A stretch of 64,000 bases of DNA from Chitinophagales bacterium (GTDB lineage Bacteria > Bacteroidota > Bacteroidia > Chitinophagales > JADIYW01), in NCBI GenBank assembly GCA_023957235.1, contig JAMLHI010000006.1, forward strand, positions 170,938-234,937, given 5' to 3'. The notes beneath the pieces were generated by a model. That model worked only from the letters and a program-made list of their open reading frames with translations, searched no databases and was not told the DNA's origin. The position numbers were made by a program, and so were the translations under genes. Position 1 is the first letter of the stretch, and the number at the start of each line of letters is the position of its first letter. Below are positions 27,311-35,834 of this stretch, one piece after another.

Positions 27311-28144
27311 ACCTATTTCTACACATTCTATTATCTTATAAGGAGCGGGATAATTGCCATGGGTTTGTTTATCTACCATTTTTTTGGCTTGGTCAAATAC
27401 AATTTTATTGAGCAAAGGTGCTTCGAGAACAATATTTGTCAACGTTTTTTGTAAAGAGGGCAAGCCTGCTTTTACAGTCTCAATATTCAACACATTTCTT
27501 TCTCTAACAATAGGTTTGCTTACCATTTCCAGGGCTAATTTTTGAGCTGCAAGTTGTAAAGCATTGACGTGGACAACTTTATCTACTAATCCCATTTTGA
27601 GAGCAGGGTATGGAAAGATATTCTTTCCAGTTAACATCATATCCAATGCAGCTTGAAGCCCCACTAAGCGAGGAAGACGCTGTGTGCCTCCACCTCCAGG
27701 TAATAAACCAAGTTTGATTTCAGGAAGAGCCATTTTTGTAGATTTATCATTACTACATATTCTAGCATGACAAGCTAGGGAGATTTCAAGTCCAGCTCCT
27801 AGAGCATTGCCATGAATAGCTGCTACAATCGGTTTTTTAGAATTTTCAATTTGATTTAATATCTTATGTCCTTTCTCTGAAATTGGTTTCCAGTCTCCTA
27901 TATTTTTAACTTTTTGAAATGCTTCAATATCGGCTCCAGCAATAAAATCTTTCTTTTTACTACTAAGAACAATTGCTTTTATAGAATTGTCGTTATTAAT
28001 TTCCTCAAATACTTCTTCAAAAAGCCCTATTAAATCTGGACCAATTTTATTAATTTTCTCATTTTTCTGATCCATCCAAATAGTACAAACTCCATTCGGG
28101 TTCTTCTCAATATAGATATAATCTTCTTTTTTTATGGTTGCCAT
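27308..28144 (-). CDS. fadJ: Enoyl-CoA hydratase/isomerase half of a FadJ-type enzyme
   Basis: Hydrates 2-enoyl-CoA in beta-oxidation. It is a 278-residue crotonase-fold product with SSKKKDFIAGADIEAF (oxyanion hole), GNALGAGLEISLACHARI, and the catalytic Glu region LPEIKLGLLPGGGGTQRLPRLVG; both Glu in that region are kept. It ends at KIIECVEIG just where family members continue into the linker helix and the dehydrogenase, because of an amber codon. It starts ten bases after the thiolase stop, so fadI-fadJ form an operon. Confidence 0.85.
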   Translation of the reverse strand: MATIKKEDYIYIEKNPNGVCTIWMDQKNEKINKIGPDLIGLFEEVFEEINNDNSIKAIVLSSKKKDFIAGADIEAFQKVKNIGDWKPISEKGHKILNQIENSKKPIVAAIHGNALGAGLEISLACHARICSNDKSTKMALPEIKLGLLPGGGGTQRLPRLVGLQAALDMMLTGKNIFPYPALKMGLVDKVVHVNALQLAAQKLALEMVSKPIVRERNVLNIETVKAGLPSLQKTLTNIVLEAPLLNKIVFDQAKKMVDKQTHGNYPAPYKIIECVEIG

Positions 28145-28154
28145 ACTATATCAA

Positions 28155-29519
28155 TTATTTTATTTTTTCTTTTAATGAGTCTAACTTATCTTCTGCAATT
28201 TCAATTACATTTTTAGCTATTTTCTTCACTTTTTGCTCTGTGGTTTCGTATTTCTTGATAATCATAGCATGGCCATGAGCACCAGCTGCACAAGCAGCTA
28301 AAAGAGCATATTTGCCGTCACCAGCTTGAAGGCGGTTGGCAGCCATGGTTAATAATCTTCCGCCAGTGGCTCCGAAAGGATGCCCTATAGATAATGAACC
28401 TCCCCATTGATTGACTTTGCTTAAAGGAATGCTTCCTACAGGTTTATCTAATCCCAATTGTTTTTTACACCATTGTTCTGATTTTAAAGCATTTAGGTTA
28501 GCTAAAACTTGCCCTGCAAAGGCTTCGTGGATTTCAAATACATCTATATCATCTATTGTCAATCCTGTTTGTTCCAATACTTTAGCAATAGAATATGCAG
28601 GACCTAAAAGTAATTCATCATACAAATCTCCAGCAGTAAAAACATAATCTACTATTTCCGCTTTGGGAGTTAGACCTAGCTCTAGTGCTTTATCTTCAGA
28701 AGCCAACAGTACTGCAGTAGCACCATCCGTTAGGAATGATGCATTAGCAGCAGTGATAGTGCCAATATATTTATCAAAAGCGGGTTTTAATTTTGAGATT
28801 TTTTCTACGGTTGTATCTCCACGCACTCCATTGTCGATAGAAATTGGTGCAAAATTGGGAGGTAATTGAACAGAAATAACATCTGATAAATGACCTGCAG
28901 CTTGTGCTTTTCCTGCATTTTGATGTGATGCTGCCGCAAAATCATCTTGCTCTTCTCTAGTAACTCCAAACTTTTGTATTAATATTTCACAGTCAACTCC
29001 CATTGTTCGTCCGGTAATAAATTCTGAAACTGAGGGTCTATCAGGTAGTAAATCAGTAGGACGTAAAGTCATAGCAAATTTTGCATATTCTATAGGTTTA
29101 CTGATTTTTTGAGCTGCAAATAATTTTTTACGCATTTCTTTTGTATAGCCGATAGGAGTGTCTGATGTACACTCAGTGCCACCCGAAATAATGACGGCAG
29201 ATCTACCGAGTTGAATAGAATCAACAGCATTTGAAATTGCTTGATTAGCTGAAATACATGCTTGCTTTACTGTGTTGCAAGGCACTTTAATGGGCATTCC
29301 GGCAGTAACAGCAGCTTCACGAGCAGGATTCTCTGTTCGTACATTTGAAATCACATTTCCATATACCACTCTGTCCACTTCATTAGGATTTATACCAGTA
29401 CGGTCCAATAAGCCTTTAATGGCATATTGCCCTAATTGGTATGACATCAAATCCATAAAATCTGTTCCTGATTTTAAAAATGGTGTTCGTACACCATCTA
29501 TAAATACTACTTTCTTCAT
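28155..29519 (-). CDS. fadI: Acetyl-CoA C-acyltransferase (thiolase)
   Basis: Cleaves 3-ketoacyl-CoA with CoA to acetyl-CoA and a shortened acyl-CoA, the last beta-oxidation step. It is a complete 454-residue thiolase with acyl-accepting Cys88 (KQACISANQAI), HEAF with the catalytic His, GGSLSIGHPFGATGGR, and the second Cys in CAAGAHGHAMI. The charged C-terminal tail (about 30 residues, lysine-rich) extends past the usual end. It is the first gene of the operon with fadJ. The subtype (FadI rather than FadA) is judged from length and from the partner being FadJ-like. Confidence 0.88.
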   Translation of the reverse strand: MKKVVFIDGVRTPFLKSGTDFMDLMSYQLGQYAIKGLLDRTGINPNEVDRVVYGNVISNVRTENPAREAAVTAGMPIKVPCNTVKQACISANQAISNAVDSIQLGRSAVIISGGTECTSDTPIGYTKEMRKKLFAAQKISKPIEYAKFAMTLRPTDLLPDRPSVSEFITGRTMGVDCEILIQKFGVTREEQDDFAAASHQNAGKAQAAGHLSDVISVQLPPNFAPISIDNGVRGDTTVEKISKLKPAFDKYIGTITAANASFLTDGATAVLLASEDKALELGLTPKAEIVDYVFTAGDLYDELLLGPAYSIAKVLEQTGLTIDDIDVFEIHEAFAGQVLANLNALKSEQWCKKQLGLDKPVGSIPLSKVNQWGGSLSIGHPFGATGGRLLTMAANRLQAGDGKYALLAACAAGAHGHAMIIKKYETTEQKVKKIAKNVIEIAEDKLDSLKEKIK

Positions 29520-29762
29520 TTGTTTAGTTAATTGATATTTTAGTTGCTAAAAATAATAAAATTTCAATGCGTGCATTCAAAACCAATATTAATTTATTAA
29601 AAAGAAGTGTTAATGTTAAAACTATTGCTTCTGGATACTTTTAATTCTTCCTTTTAAGAATGGTTTGTCTATTTAGAAATGCTGAAAATAAAATTGTATT
29701 ACTTGTTCAAAGTGAAATTTATTTTGGTTTCTAAAGTCTATTATTGATGTAATAAAGCAATG

Positions 29763-30203
29763 TTAATCAATGAAAGTGGCGTTTTCAATGATATAGAAAA
29801 ACTCTTCTGGGTCATTATAATTGAGTTTCAATATTCCTCTAATAGTTTTATACGTGTCTGTTTTTATTTTGGTATTAGGTGTTTTCATATGTAGTATCAT
29901 GACTGATGCAGGTCCTGCTTTACCGCAGAAAAAACAAGCTGCATAAGGATTAGCTGATAATGCTATTTCTTTTCCGCTGGGATCAAAAGGAATGAGATAT
30001 CCTTGTATTTCTACTGTTTTACCTTCAAGTGATTTAATAAATGATGTAAATAAGGGAAATTTGAAGTTCTCTTCTAGTTTAGAGACATATTTTTCTTGAT
30101 ATCCTATTCCTTCAAGGATTTTCCATGATAATTTAGTTTGAGCAGAAAGTGAGGTAATTCCCCATGTTGTGATTAGAATTAAAAGGATAGCCTTTTTAGT
30201 CAT
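29763..30203 (-). CDS. Secreted DUF3299-like protein of an ABC module
   Basis: A 146-residue exported protein starting at ATG 30203, with a signal peptide ending LSAQ. The segment LEGKTVEIQGYLIPFDP followed by AACFFCGKAGPASVM resembles the DUF3299 pattern (a G-Y-x-I-P strand, then a Cys-rich turn). Here the Cys motif is CxxC (CFFCG), which could bind a metal. The start overlaps the permease stop by eight bases, which indicates coupling. From memory, genes of this type sit with an ABC ATPase and FtsX-like permease in the zinc-responsive PA4063-PA4066 operon of Pseudomonas aeruginosa. A metal role here is inference. Confidence 0.65.
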   Translation of the reverse strand: MTKKAILLILITTWGITSLSAQTKLSWKILEGIGYQEKYVSKLEENFKFPLFTSFIKSLEGKTVEIQGYLIPFDPSGKEIALSANPYAACFFCGKAGPASVMILHMKTPNTKIKTDTYKTIRGILKLNYNDPEEFFYIIENATFID

Positions 30204-31383
30204 CAGCAAGAATTTTTGATATATTCAATCTAAACGCATAAACCATAGGAATAATTACTGATGCAGTACTAATAAATATTAATATTGGGAAAAGAAATTT
30301 TTCTGTTGGGGTGAATTTGTAGGCAATTGTCAAAGTTGTTTGGGTGATGATTTTGTTTTGTAATATCCATACTCCTAATCTACTAACTCCCATACCTGCC
30401 AGATAACCAATCGTAGTAGTCATCCATGTTTCAAAAAGAATAATTCTCATTAAATCATATTTAGTGGCTCCCATTAATCTCAATACTGCCATTTCATATT
30501 TTCGATCTTGAACTCTTTTATATACTGTAATAAATATACTAAGAGCCGAAAGGAAAATAATACTCCATGCTATCCCTTCTAGTAAAGTGGTGCCCAAACC
30601 AGTCAAATGCGATAGTTTATTAATTTCTAAAGCAGGTACTGCGGCTTGAAGTGGAGTCTCTGTATTGATTTCACGAGGAAGCGTCATTAATGCAGACGGA
30701 CTTTTAAGCTCTACTAATAATGCAGTAAGTTCATTAATTTGAATGTTATTGTTATCTTGAGAATATTGCTCTGGATGATGAACCAACCATACAGTATTGG
30801 TATTGCAAAGGATAAGATAGTCAAGAACGGTTTCAGATTTTTTTAATATTCCTACAACTTTATACGGATGATCATTGTGTTTTTCTCCAATAGCTAAGTT
30901 GCCATGAGTCCCATAAAAAGTATCTCCTATCTTTATTTTTTTGATGGATGCAATGTCTGCACCTATAACGACATCAAAATTATTTTTAAACAATTGACCA
31001 CTTGTAAATTCGGCATCATACTTTTTTAGGTAAGATTCATCTGTGCCTAATATTCGATAACCTTGATAATTGTCGCCATAAGCAAGGGGAGTGATACTTT
31101 TAATTTTTTTGTTATTCTGAAGTTTTTTTACTTCCTCCATAGGAATATTTCCTGTAGGTTGGTCGATATGATATATAGAAGACAGAACAAGTTGTAATGA
31201 ACTTCCTTTAGCACCAACAACTAGGTCTATATTTTTTAAATCTTTAATTACATTTTGATTATAAGCGTGGTTTAATACAAGTATTAATGAAATAATTGTA
31301 GTTCCAAATGCTAATAGAATAATATTCAAAAACGTTGAAAGAAATTGATATGATAGACCTCCTATGATAATTTTTCTAATCAT
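30196..31383 (-). CDS. FtsX/MacB-like ABC transporter permease
   Basis: A 395-residue inner-membrane protein with the MacB/LolC/FtsX topology. One N-terminal helix (about 12-36) is followed by a large periplasmic domain (about 40-270), then three C-terminal helices (about 272-295, 318-345, 362-385) with the RKYEMAVLRLMGATK coupling segment typical of the family. Such permeases usually act as mechanotransmitters or extract lipoproteins rather than import solutes. Its start overlaps the ATPase stop by one base (TAATG). The substrate is unknown. Confidence 0.82.
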   Translation of the reverse strand: MIRKIIIGGLSYQFLSTFLNIILLAFGTTIISLILVLNHAYNQNVIKDLKNIDLVVGAKGSSLQLVLSSIYHIDQPTGNIPMEEVKKLQNNKKIKSITPLAYGDNYQGYRILGTDESYLKKYDAEFTSGQLFKNNFDVVIGADIASIKKIKIGDTFYGTHGNLAIGEKHNDHPYKVVGILKKSETVLDYLILCNTNTVWLVHHPEQYSQDNNNIQINELTALLVELKSPSALMTLPREINTETPLQAAVPALEINKLSHLTGLGTTLLEGIAWSIIFLSALSIFITVYKRVQDRKYEMAVLRLMGATKYDLMRIILFETWMTTTIGYLAGMGVSRLGVWILQNKIITQTTLTIAYKFTPTEKFLFPILIFISTASVIIPMVYAFRLNISKILADD

Positions 31384-32009
31384 TATAAAGATATCTGAAG
31401 TTGAATGCTTCTTTTAATCCTGTCGTCATGAGATACTACCAAAAGTGCAGTGTTATCCAAATGACATGCTCTGTCTAATAACTCCATGACTTTTTCACTG
31501 TTTTTTTCGTCCAAACTGGAAGTAGGTTCATCTGCCAATAAGACTGCAGGTGCATTGATGATTGCTCTTGCAATACTGACTCTTTGCTGTTCACCCAAAC
31601 TAAGGAACTGTGGTTTTCTATCTAATAATTGTGTAATTTTTAACTCTTCTGAAATATTGTGTAGCCTTTCTTTATTTACTTTCTTTTTGGCAAAATAGCA
31701 AGCAGCTAAAATATTGTCTTGAACAGAAAGTGAATGAATGAGGTGAAGTCTTTGAGGGACAAAACCGATTTTCTGACCTCTGTATTTGTCTAGTTTTCCA
31801 TATCTCAATTTGGTGATATCAACTTCGTCAATAAAGATTTGTCCATGATTAGGAGTTAAAATGCCAGCTAATAGGTGTAATAGGGTAGATTTTCCATGAC
31901 CAGAATTTCCATAGATTAATAATTTTTGACCTCTATCACATTTGATTGTTGGATAGTTAAATATCCTTTTGTTGTCATAAGTGAAAGAAAGTTCAGAAGT
32001 TTCTAGCAT
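31383..32009 (-). CDS. ABC transporter ATP-binding protein (LolD/MacB type)
   Basis: About 208 residues from ATG 32009; an in-frame TTG at 32033 would add eight. Walker A is GNSGHGKST (34-42), the signature is SLGEQQRVSIARA, Walker B is VLLADEPTSSLDE, and an H-loop is in VVSHDD. LSLGEQQR in place of LSGGQQQR is a mild variant. It powers the FtsX-like permease encoded next, with which it overlaps by one base. The three genes ending with the DUF3299-like protein form one operon, upstream of which lies only the tRNA gene. Confidence 0.85.
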   Translation of the reverse strand: MLETSELSFTYDNKRIFNYPTIKCDRGQKLLIYGNSGHGKSTLLHLLAGILTPNHGQIFIDEVDITKLRYGKLDKYRGQKIGFVPQRLHLIHSLSVQDNILAACYFAKKKVNKERLHNISEELKITQLLDRKPQFLSLGEQQRVSIARAIINAPAVLLADEPTSSLDEKNSEKVMELLDRACHLDNTALLVVSHDDRIKRSIQLQISL

Positions 32010-32201
32010 GATTTGTTCATTCTTTGCTAACAAGTTAACTATAATTTGTGTACTTTAAAAGACCTTGTATTAAAAAAGTTATTAATTGAAAGAATATTTT
32101 TAATATTTCTAATATTATCATTAAATATAACTAGATATCTAATAAAATCATAATAAATATTTTTTATTAATAAATTTAACTTAAATGAAGAAAATTCGAA
32201 G

Positions 32202-32273
32202 TGGCTCCACCAGGAATCGAACCTGGATTTCAGGCTCCGGAAACCTGCGCAATATCCATTATACTATAAAGCC
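32202..32273 (-). tRNA. tRNA-Arg (anticodon CCG)
   Basis: The minus strand folds into a cloverleaf. The acceptor GGCTTTA pairs with TGGAGCC (two G-T pairs) and the discriminator is A. The anticodon stem CAGGT/GCCTG closes the loop TTCCGGA, giving anticodon CCG for codon CGG, and the T stem is CCAGG/CCTGG with loop TTCGATT. The D stem is weak (one T-T opposition). The 3' CCA is not encoded, as is common in this phylum. Confidence 0.93.
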
Positions 32274-32287
32274 AAAAATGAAGTCTG

Positions 32288-32317
32288 CAAATTTATAAAT
32301 TTAATTGATGATTGCAA
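32288..32317 (-). promoter_or_regulatory. Promoter of tRNA-Arg
   Basis: On the minus strand, TTG (32315-32317), a 19-base spacer, then TAAATTTG (32288-32295). This matches the Bacteroidota -33/-7 consensus. Transcription would start a few bases before the mature tRNA 5' end at 32273. Confidence 0.6.
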
Positions 32318-32540
32318 TTTGCATTTTTGATTGACTTTTTGATATTTTTTTAGTAAAACTTTAGGTTTAAATTAATATATTATTAAAATAAAAATATAAA
32401 ATATCATTTCGTATAGATTATTGTTCTTTTTGTCTAAATTATCTTTAAATTTATATTAAAATAGATATTTGTGGGCTGAATATATACTAGAATTTCATAC
32501 TTTCGTTTAAAGTAAGAATTTATTTCTATTATACTTTTTG

Positions 32541-32605
32541 CCACTGATAGTTATCCATCAACAACACACACATACACACACAATAAACTATCAGTGGTGT
32601 TTTTT
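32541..32605 (+). terminator. Orphan long-stem hairpin with CA-rich loop and T-tract
   Basis: A perfect 12-bp inverted repeat (CCACTGATAGTT at 32541-32552 with 32586-32597) encloses a 33-base loop that is mostly CA repeats, and is followed by TGTTTTTTTT. It looks like a plus-strand intrinsic terminator, but no plus-strand gene precedes it: the tRNA and ABC genes upstream are on the minus strand. It may end an unannotated small RNA. The rest of the 32318-32700 gap shows no gene. Confidence 0.5.
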
Positions 32606-32697
32606 TTACTCAAATTATTGGTAGCAATTTCTTTGTATAAAAATCTTACTAATATTATTAGTGTTTTTATTGAATCAAAATATACTTTTTTATTTTA

Positions 32698-32730
32698 TTG
32701 AATTATCAAGTACCTTTTTATGTACTTTTG
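32698..32730 (+). promoter_or_regulatory. Promoter of ftsE
   Basis: TTG (32698-32700), a 22-base spacer, then TACTTTTG (32723-32730), an exact match to the -7 consensus, 26 bases before the ATG. The spacer is slightly longer than in the two best promoters of this window (19 bases). Confidence 0.5.
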
Positions 32731-32756
32731 TTAAACATGAAAATTGAGAAGATAGT

Positions 32757-33479
32757 ATGTCAGTTGATAATTTAGTGGCGATAATTAAGGGGATGCAGGT
32801 GTATCAAAATGAAACACATGTATTGAAGGATGTTAATCTGGAAGTGAAAAGAAGAGATTTTATTTATGTCATTGGTAGAACAGGGAGTGGTAAAAGTTCA
32901 TTTCTTAAGACATTATACGGGGACTTGGATTTAAGAAAAGCAGAAACTGCTATTGTTGCTGGATTTGATTTGAATAGTTTGAAGCCTTCTGATATTCCAA
33001 TGCTCAGGAGAAAAATAGGAATAGTATTCCAAGATTTTCAATTGCTGACAGATAGGAATATAGAAGATAATTTGAAGTTTGTATTGGAAGCTACTGGCTG
33101 GAAAGACAAAGTACTTATTCAGTCAAAGATTCATGATATGTTGTCTTTGGTGAATTTAAGTGAAAAAAGCAAAAAAATGCCTTTTCAATTAAGTGGTGGA
33201 GAACAACAAAGGGTTGTAGTTGCTAGAGCTTTGCTGAATGACCCCAAAATTATTCTTGCGGATGAACCTACTGGAAACTTAGATCCTAGAACGACAGATG
33301 ATATTATGAATCTTTTATTCAATATCAATAAAGAGTATGGAACTCCTGTGATTATGGCAACGCATAATTATCAGTTGATTGATAAATTCCCTGGAACTGT
33401 TTATATATGTTCCAATCATCAATTGAGACAGGGTGTTGAACTATCAACAGATGAAGATAAGCCTTCTGAAGAAGACTAA
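32757..33479 (+). CDS. ftsE: FtsE-like cell-division ABC ATPase
   Basis: The cytoplasmic ATPase that, with the membrane protein FtsX, controls septal peptidoglycan hydrolases. It has 240 residues with Walker A GRTGSGKSS (40-48), Q-loop FQDF, signature LSGGEQQR, Walker B IILADEPTGNLDP, and H-loop MATHNY, with the family trait of an aromatic and acidic tail. The opening IKGMQVYQNETHVLKDV is FtsE-like. No ftsX is adjacent; the next gene is convergent, so the partner must be elsewhere. The stop codon overlaps the stop of the convergent MBL gene. Assignment as FtsE rather than another LolD/MacB-type ATPase is good but not certain. Confidence 0.8.
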   Translation: MSVDNLVAIIKGMQVYQNETHVLKDVNLEVKRRDFIYVIGRTGSGKSSFLKTLYGDLDLRKAETAIVAGFDLNSLKPSDIPMLRRKIGIVFQDFQLLTDRNIEDNLKFVLEATGWKDKVLIQSKIHDMLSLVNLSEKSKKMPFQLSGGEQQRVVVARALLNDPKIILADEPTGNLDPRTTDDIMNLLFNINKEYGTPVIMATHNYQLIDKFPGTVYICSNHQLRQGVELSTDEDKPSEED

Positions 33480-34486
33480 ATCGATGTTTTAGAAAAGGGT
33501 ATCATTATCGAAACAGGATAACCTTCTGTACGCTTCTTTTTAAGTTCATTATTTATATCTGAACTTCTTATCATCTGAATTGGCTTATTAGGGTCTCTGA
33601 AAAAGTTATTCCAATGATGAAAAATTACTTTTTGAGGTTTTAATTTTTGATAGGCTTCTTCAAATTTGGTTCCACATTTTTCTTTGTGCCAATAGGGATA
33701 AAATAATAAGTCAATTTGTTTTTCTTGATCTAGCTCATGAAGTTTTTCCAAACTACTAATTGGTATTTCGCCAGATGCTATCAGTAATCTTTTGACAATA
33801 GTATCATTATCCATGACATCTAAAAGATAACTGTATGTATGTCCTTCAAGCCATTGCCATACTGGGCCAGGTGCCTGAGCTAATGGTTTCTCATAAGCGC
33901 CAGTAAGTAGTTTGATTCTGCCAATATGAGGTTGATGCTCACTGTGGATTGGATAGATTCTAAATGTTTTATCAGAGCTATATATCCAATTTGGCTTGGC
34001 CATCCTTTCAATAGGATATTGTAGTAAATCTTTATTATTTTTAATCCAAGGTGACAAAGACAATAATGCACTACTACTTGCAACTATTTTGGCTCTATTA
34101 TTAAAGTATGGCATGAAACTAGGAAAATCTAGACAATGGTCATAGTGCCCATGAGTAATCGTGATTAGAGATATATTTTCTTTTTGGGGGATTAAAGAGT
34201 TGATAAGAGTATCTCTATTGGGATATTTACCTGAGACGAGTTCTAGAAAGTTGGGGTTGCTGAAAAAGGGGTCATTGAGATAAGTATGACCTTTATAGGT
34301 AATAATAAAACATGAAGTACCTAGGTAATCTATTTCTATTCCTTTGTTATTTTCAGAAGGCTGATTAAAAATATAGGATTTCAAGTTTCCTAATTCTATT
34401 TTCTTACCCAAACTCATTAACTTTATAGGCACTAATAAAATTGGAACTAAAACCAATAGAGCAATAATTAATTTTATTTTTTTCAT
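33476..34486 (-). CDS. MBL-fold metallo-hydrolase with N-terminal membrane anchor
   Basis: A 336-residue metallo-beta-lactamase-fold protein. Residues about 4-26 form an uncleaved signal anchor, so the domain is likely periplasmic or membrane-tethered. The metal motif HGHYDH (about 112-117) is intact, with a second His (HSEHQPH region), a GEIP segment, and a late His near HHWNNF. The overall pattern resembles UlaG or NAPE-PLD-like hydrolases. The substrate is unknown. It is convergent with ftsE, their stop codons overlapping (TAA and TAG share bases). A TATATTTG -7-like element (34504-34511) lies 17 bases before the ATG. Confidence 0.8.
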   Translation of the reverse strand: MKKIKLIIALLVLVPILLVPIKLMSLGKKIELGNLKSYIFNQPSENNKGIEIDYLGTSCFIITYKGHTYLNDPFFSNPNFLELVSGKYPNRDTLINSLIPQKENISLITITHGHYDHCLDFPSFMPYFNNRAKIVASSSALLSLSPWIKNNKDLLQYPIERMAKPNWIYSSDKTFRIYPIHSEHQPHIGRIKLLTGAYEKPLAQAPGPVWQWLEGHTYSYLLDVMDNDTIVKRLLIASGEIPISSLEKLHELDQEKQIDLLFYPYWHKEKCGTKFEEAYQKLKPQKVIFHHWNNFFRDPNKPIQMIRSSDINNELKKKRTEGYPVSIMIPFSKTSI

Positions 34487-34550
34487 AACTATAAACAGTT
34501 AGTCAAATATAATTAATTAAATGAAATTTGAGAATTAAATTAATTAAATT

Positions 34551-35798
34551 ATGGATAGTATTTTACCATTGTTACAAGCTACAAGAAAAGCATCGGTCGC
34601 TTTAAGAAAACTTTCAGATAAAGAACGTCAGGCTATTTTACAATCTATTGCTACCCAATTGTCTAAGAATGAATCCTTGATTTTATCTGAAAATCAAAAA
34701 GATTTGAATAGAATGGATGATAATAATCCAAAAAAAGATAGATTATTATTGAATCACGATAGAATACAAGGTCTTATTGAAAGCTTAAGTGATGTGTCAA
34801 AGCTATCAGACCCTACGGGAAGGCTGATTTCTGAATTTACAACTGACAAAGGTCTTCTTATCCAAAAGGTTTCTGTGTCATTAGGTGTTGTGGGTGTTAT
34901 CTATGAGGCTCGCCCCAATGTTACGATTGATGTTGCTGCACTATGTTTGAAATCTGGTAATGCCGTGGTACTCAGGGGGGGATCAGATGCTGAATTTACC
35001 AATCTTTTTTTAGTGAAATTGATTCATGAAGCACTGAAATCACATGGACTACCTCCAGAGATAGTTCAATTATTACCAGTAGATAGAAAATTTGTTAAAG
35101 AGATGTTGGAGAGTGAAAAATATATTGATATTATTATTCCAAGAGGCTCTCAAGAACTGATTGATTTTGTTCGATTACATTCCAAAGTTCCTACAATAGA
35201 AACTGGAGCAGGAGTTTGCCATACTTATGTGGAGGCTAGTGCCGATCTGACTTCTGCTGCTAATATTGTTGTCAATGCTAAAACACAACGTCCAAGCGTA
35301 TGTAATTCGCTAGACACTATTCTCGTAGATAAGAAGGTCGCTCAAGATTTTTTGCCATTATTGATTCCGGGGTTTAATCAATTTGGAGTTGAAATTTTTG
35401 CAGACAGTCTAGCTTATGATATTTTAGAGAAAGAAAATTATCAATTATTGCAGCATGCTACTCCTGAAAATTTTGGAATGGAATATCTCAGCCAGAAATG
35501 CTCTGTCAAAACTGTTGATAATATAGATGAAGCATTAAATCATATTCAAGAGTTTTCGTCCAAACATTCAGAAGCCATTGTTACTAAGAATGAAGATTTT
35601 GCTGAACGTTTTCTCAATGAAGTAGATGCAGCAGCTGTATATGTCAATGCATCTACAAGATTTACAGATGGAGGAGTGTTTGGTTTAGGAGCAGAAATAG
35701 GTATTTCTACTCAGAAACTTCACGCAAGAGGTCCATTTGCTTTGGAAAAATTGACAACAGAGAAATGGATATGTAGGGGAGAAGGGCAGATAAGATAA
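34551..35798 (+). CDS. proA: Glutamate-5-semialdehyde dehydrogenase
   Basis: Reduces gamma-glutamyl phosphate with NADPH to glutamate semialdehyde in proline synthesis. It is a complete 415-residue ALDH-fold enzyme with catalytic Cys251 (RPSVCNSLDT), VSLGVVGVIYEARPNVT (107-123), GNAVVLRGGSDA, and the C-terminal FGLGAEIGISTQKLHARGP. It is a single-domain ProA, not the fused P5CS. The kinase gene proB is not in the window. It is divergent from the MBL gene and convergent with trpA. Confidence 0.93.
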   Translation: MDSILPLLQATRKASVALRKLSDKERQAILQSIATQLSKNESLILSENQKDLNRMDDNNPKKDRLLLNHDRIQGLIESLSDVSKLSDPTGRLISEFTTDKGLLIQKVSVSLGVVGVIYEARPNVTIDVAALCLKSGNAVVLRGGSDAEFTNLFLVKLIHEALKSHGLPPEIVQLLPVDRKFVKEMLESEKYIDIIIPRGSQELIDFVRLHSKVPTIETGAGVCHTYVEASADLTSAANIVVNAKTQRPSVCNSLDTILVDKKVAQDFLPLLIPGFNQFGVEIFADSLAYDILEKENYQLLQHATPENFGMEYLSQKCSVKTVDNIDEALNHIQEFSSKHSEAIVTKNEDFAERFLNEVDAAAVYVNASTRFTDGGVFGLGAEIGISTQKLHARGPFALEKLTTEKWICRGEGQIR

Positions 35799-35834
35799 TA
35801 GGATGAGATATATCTAATTTAATATCAATTGTTT

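Noticed and set aside
32553..32585. CA-repeat stretch as a CRISPR or variable-number coding repeat
   Set aside because: It is a single short loop inside an inverted repeat, has no spacers and lies in no gene.
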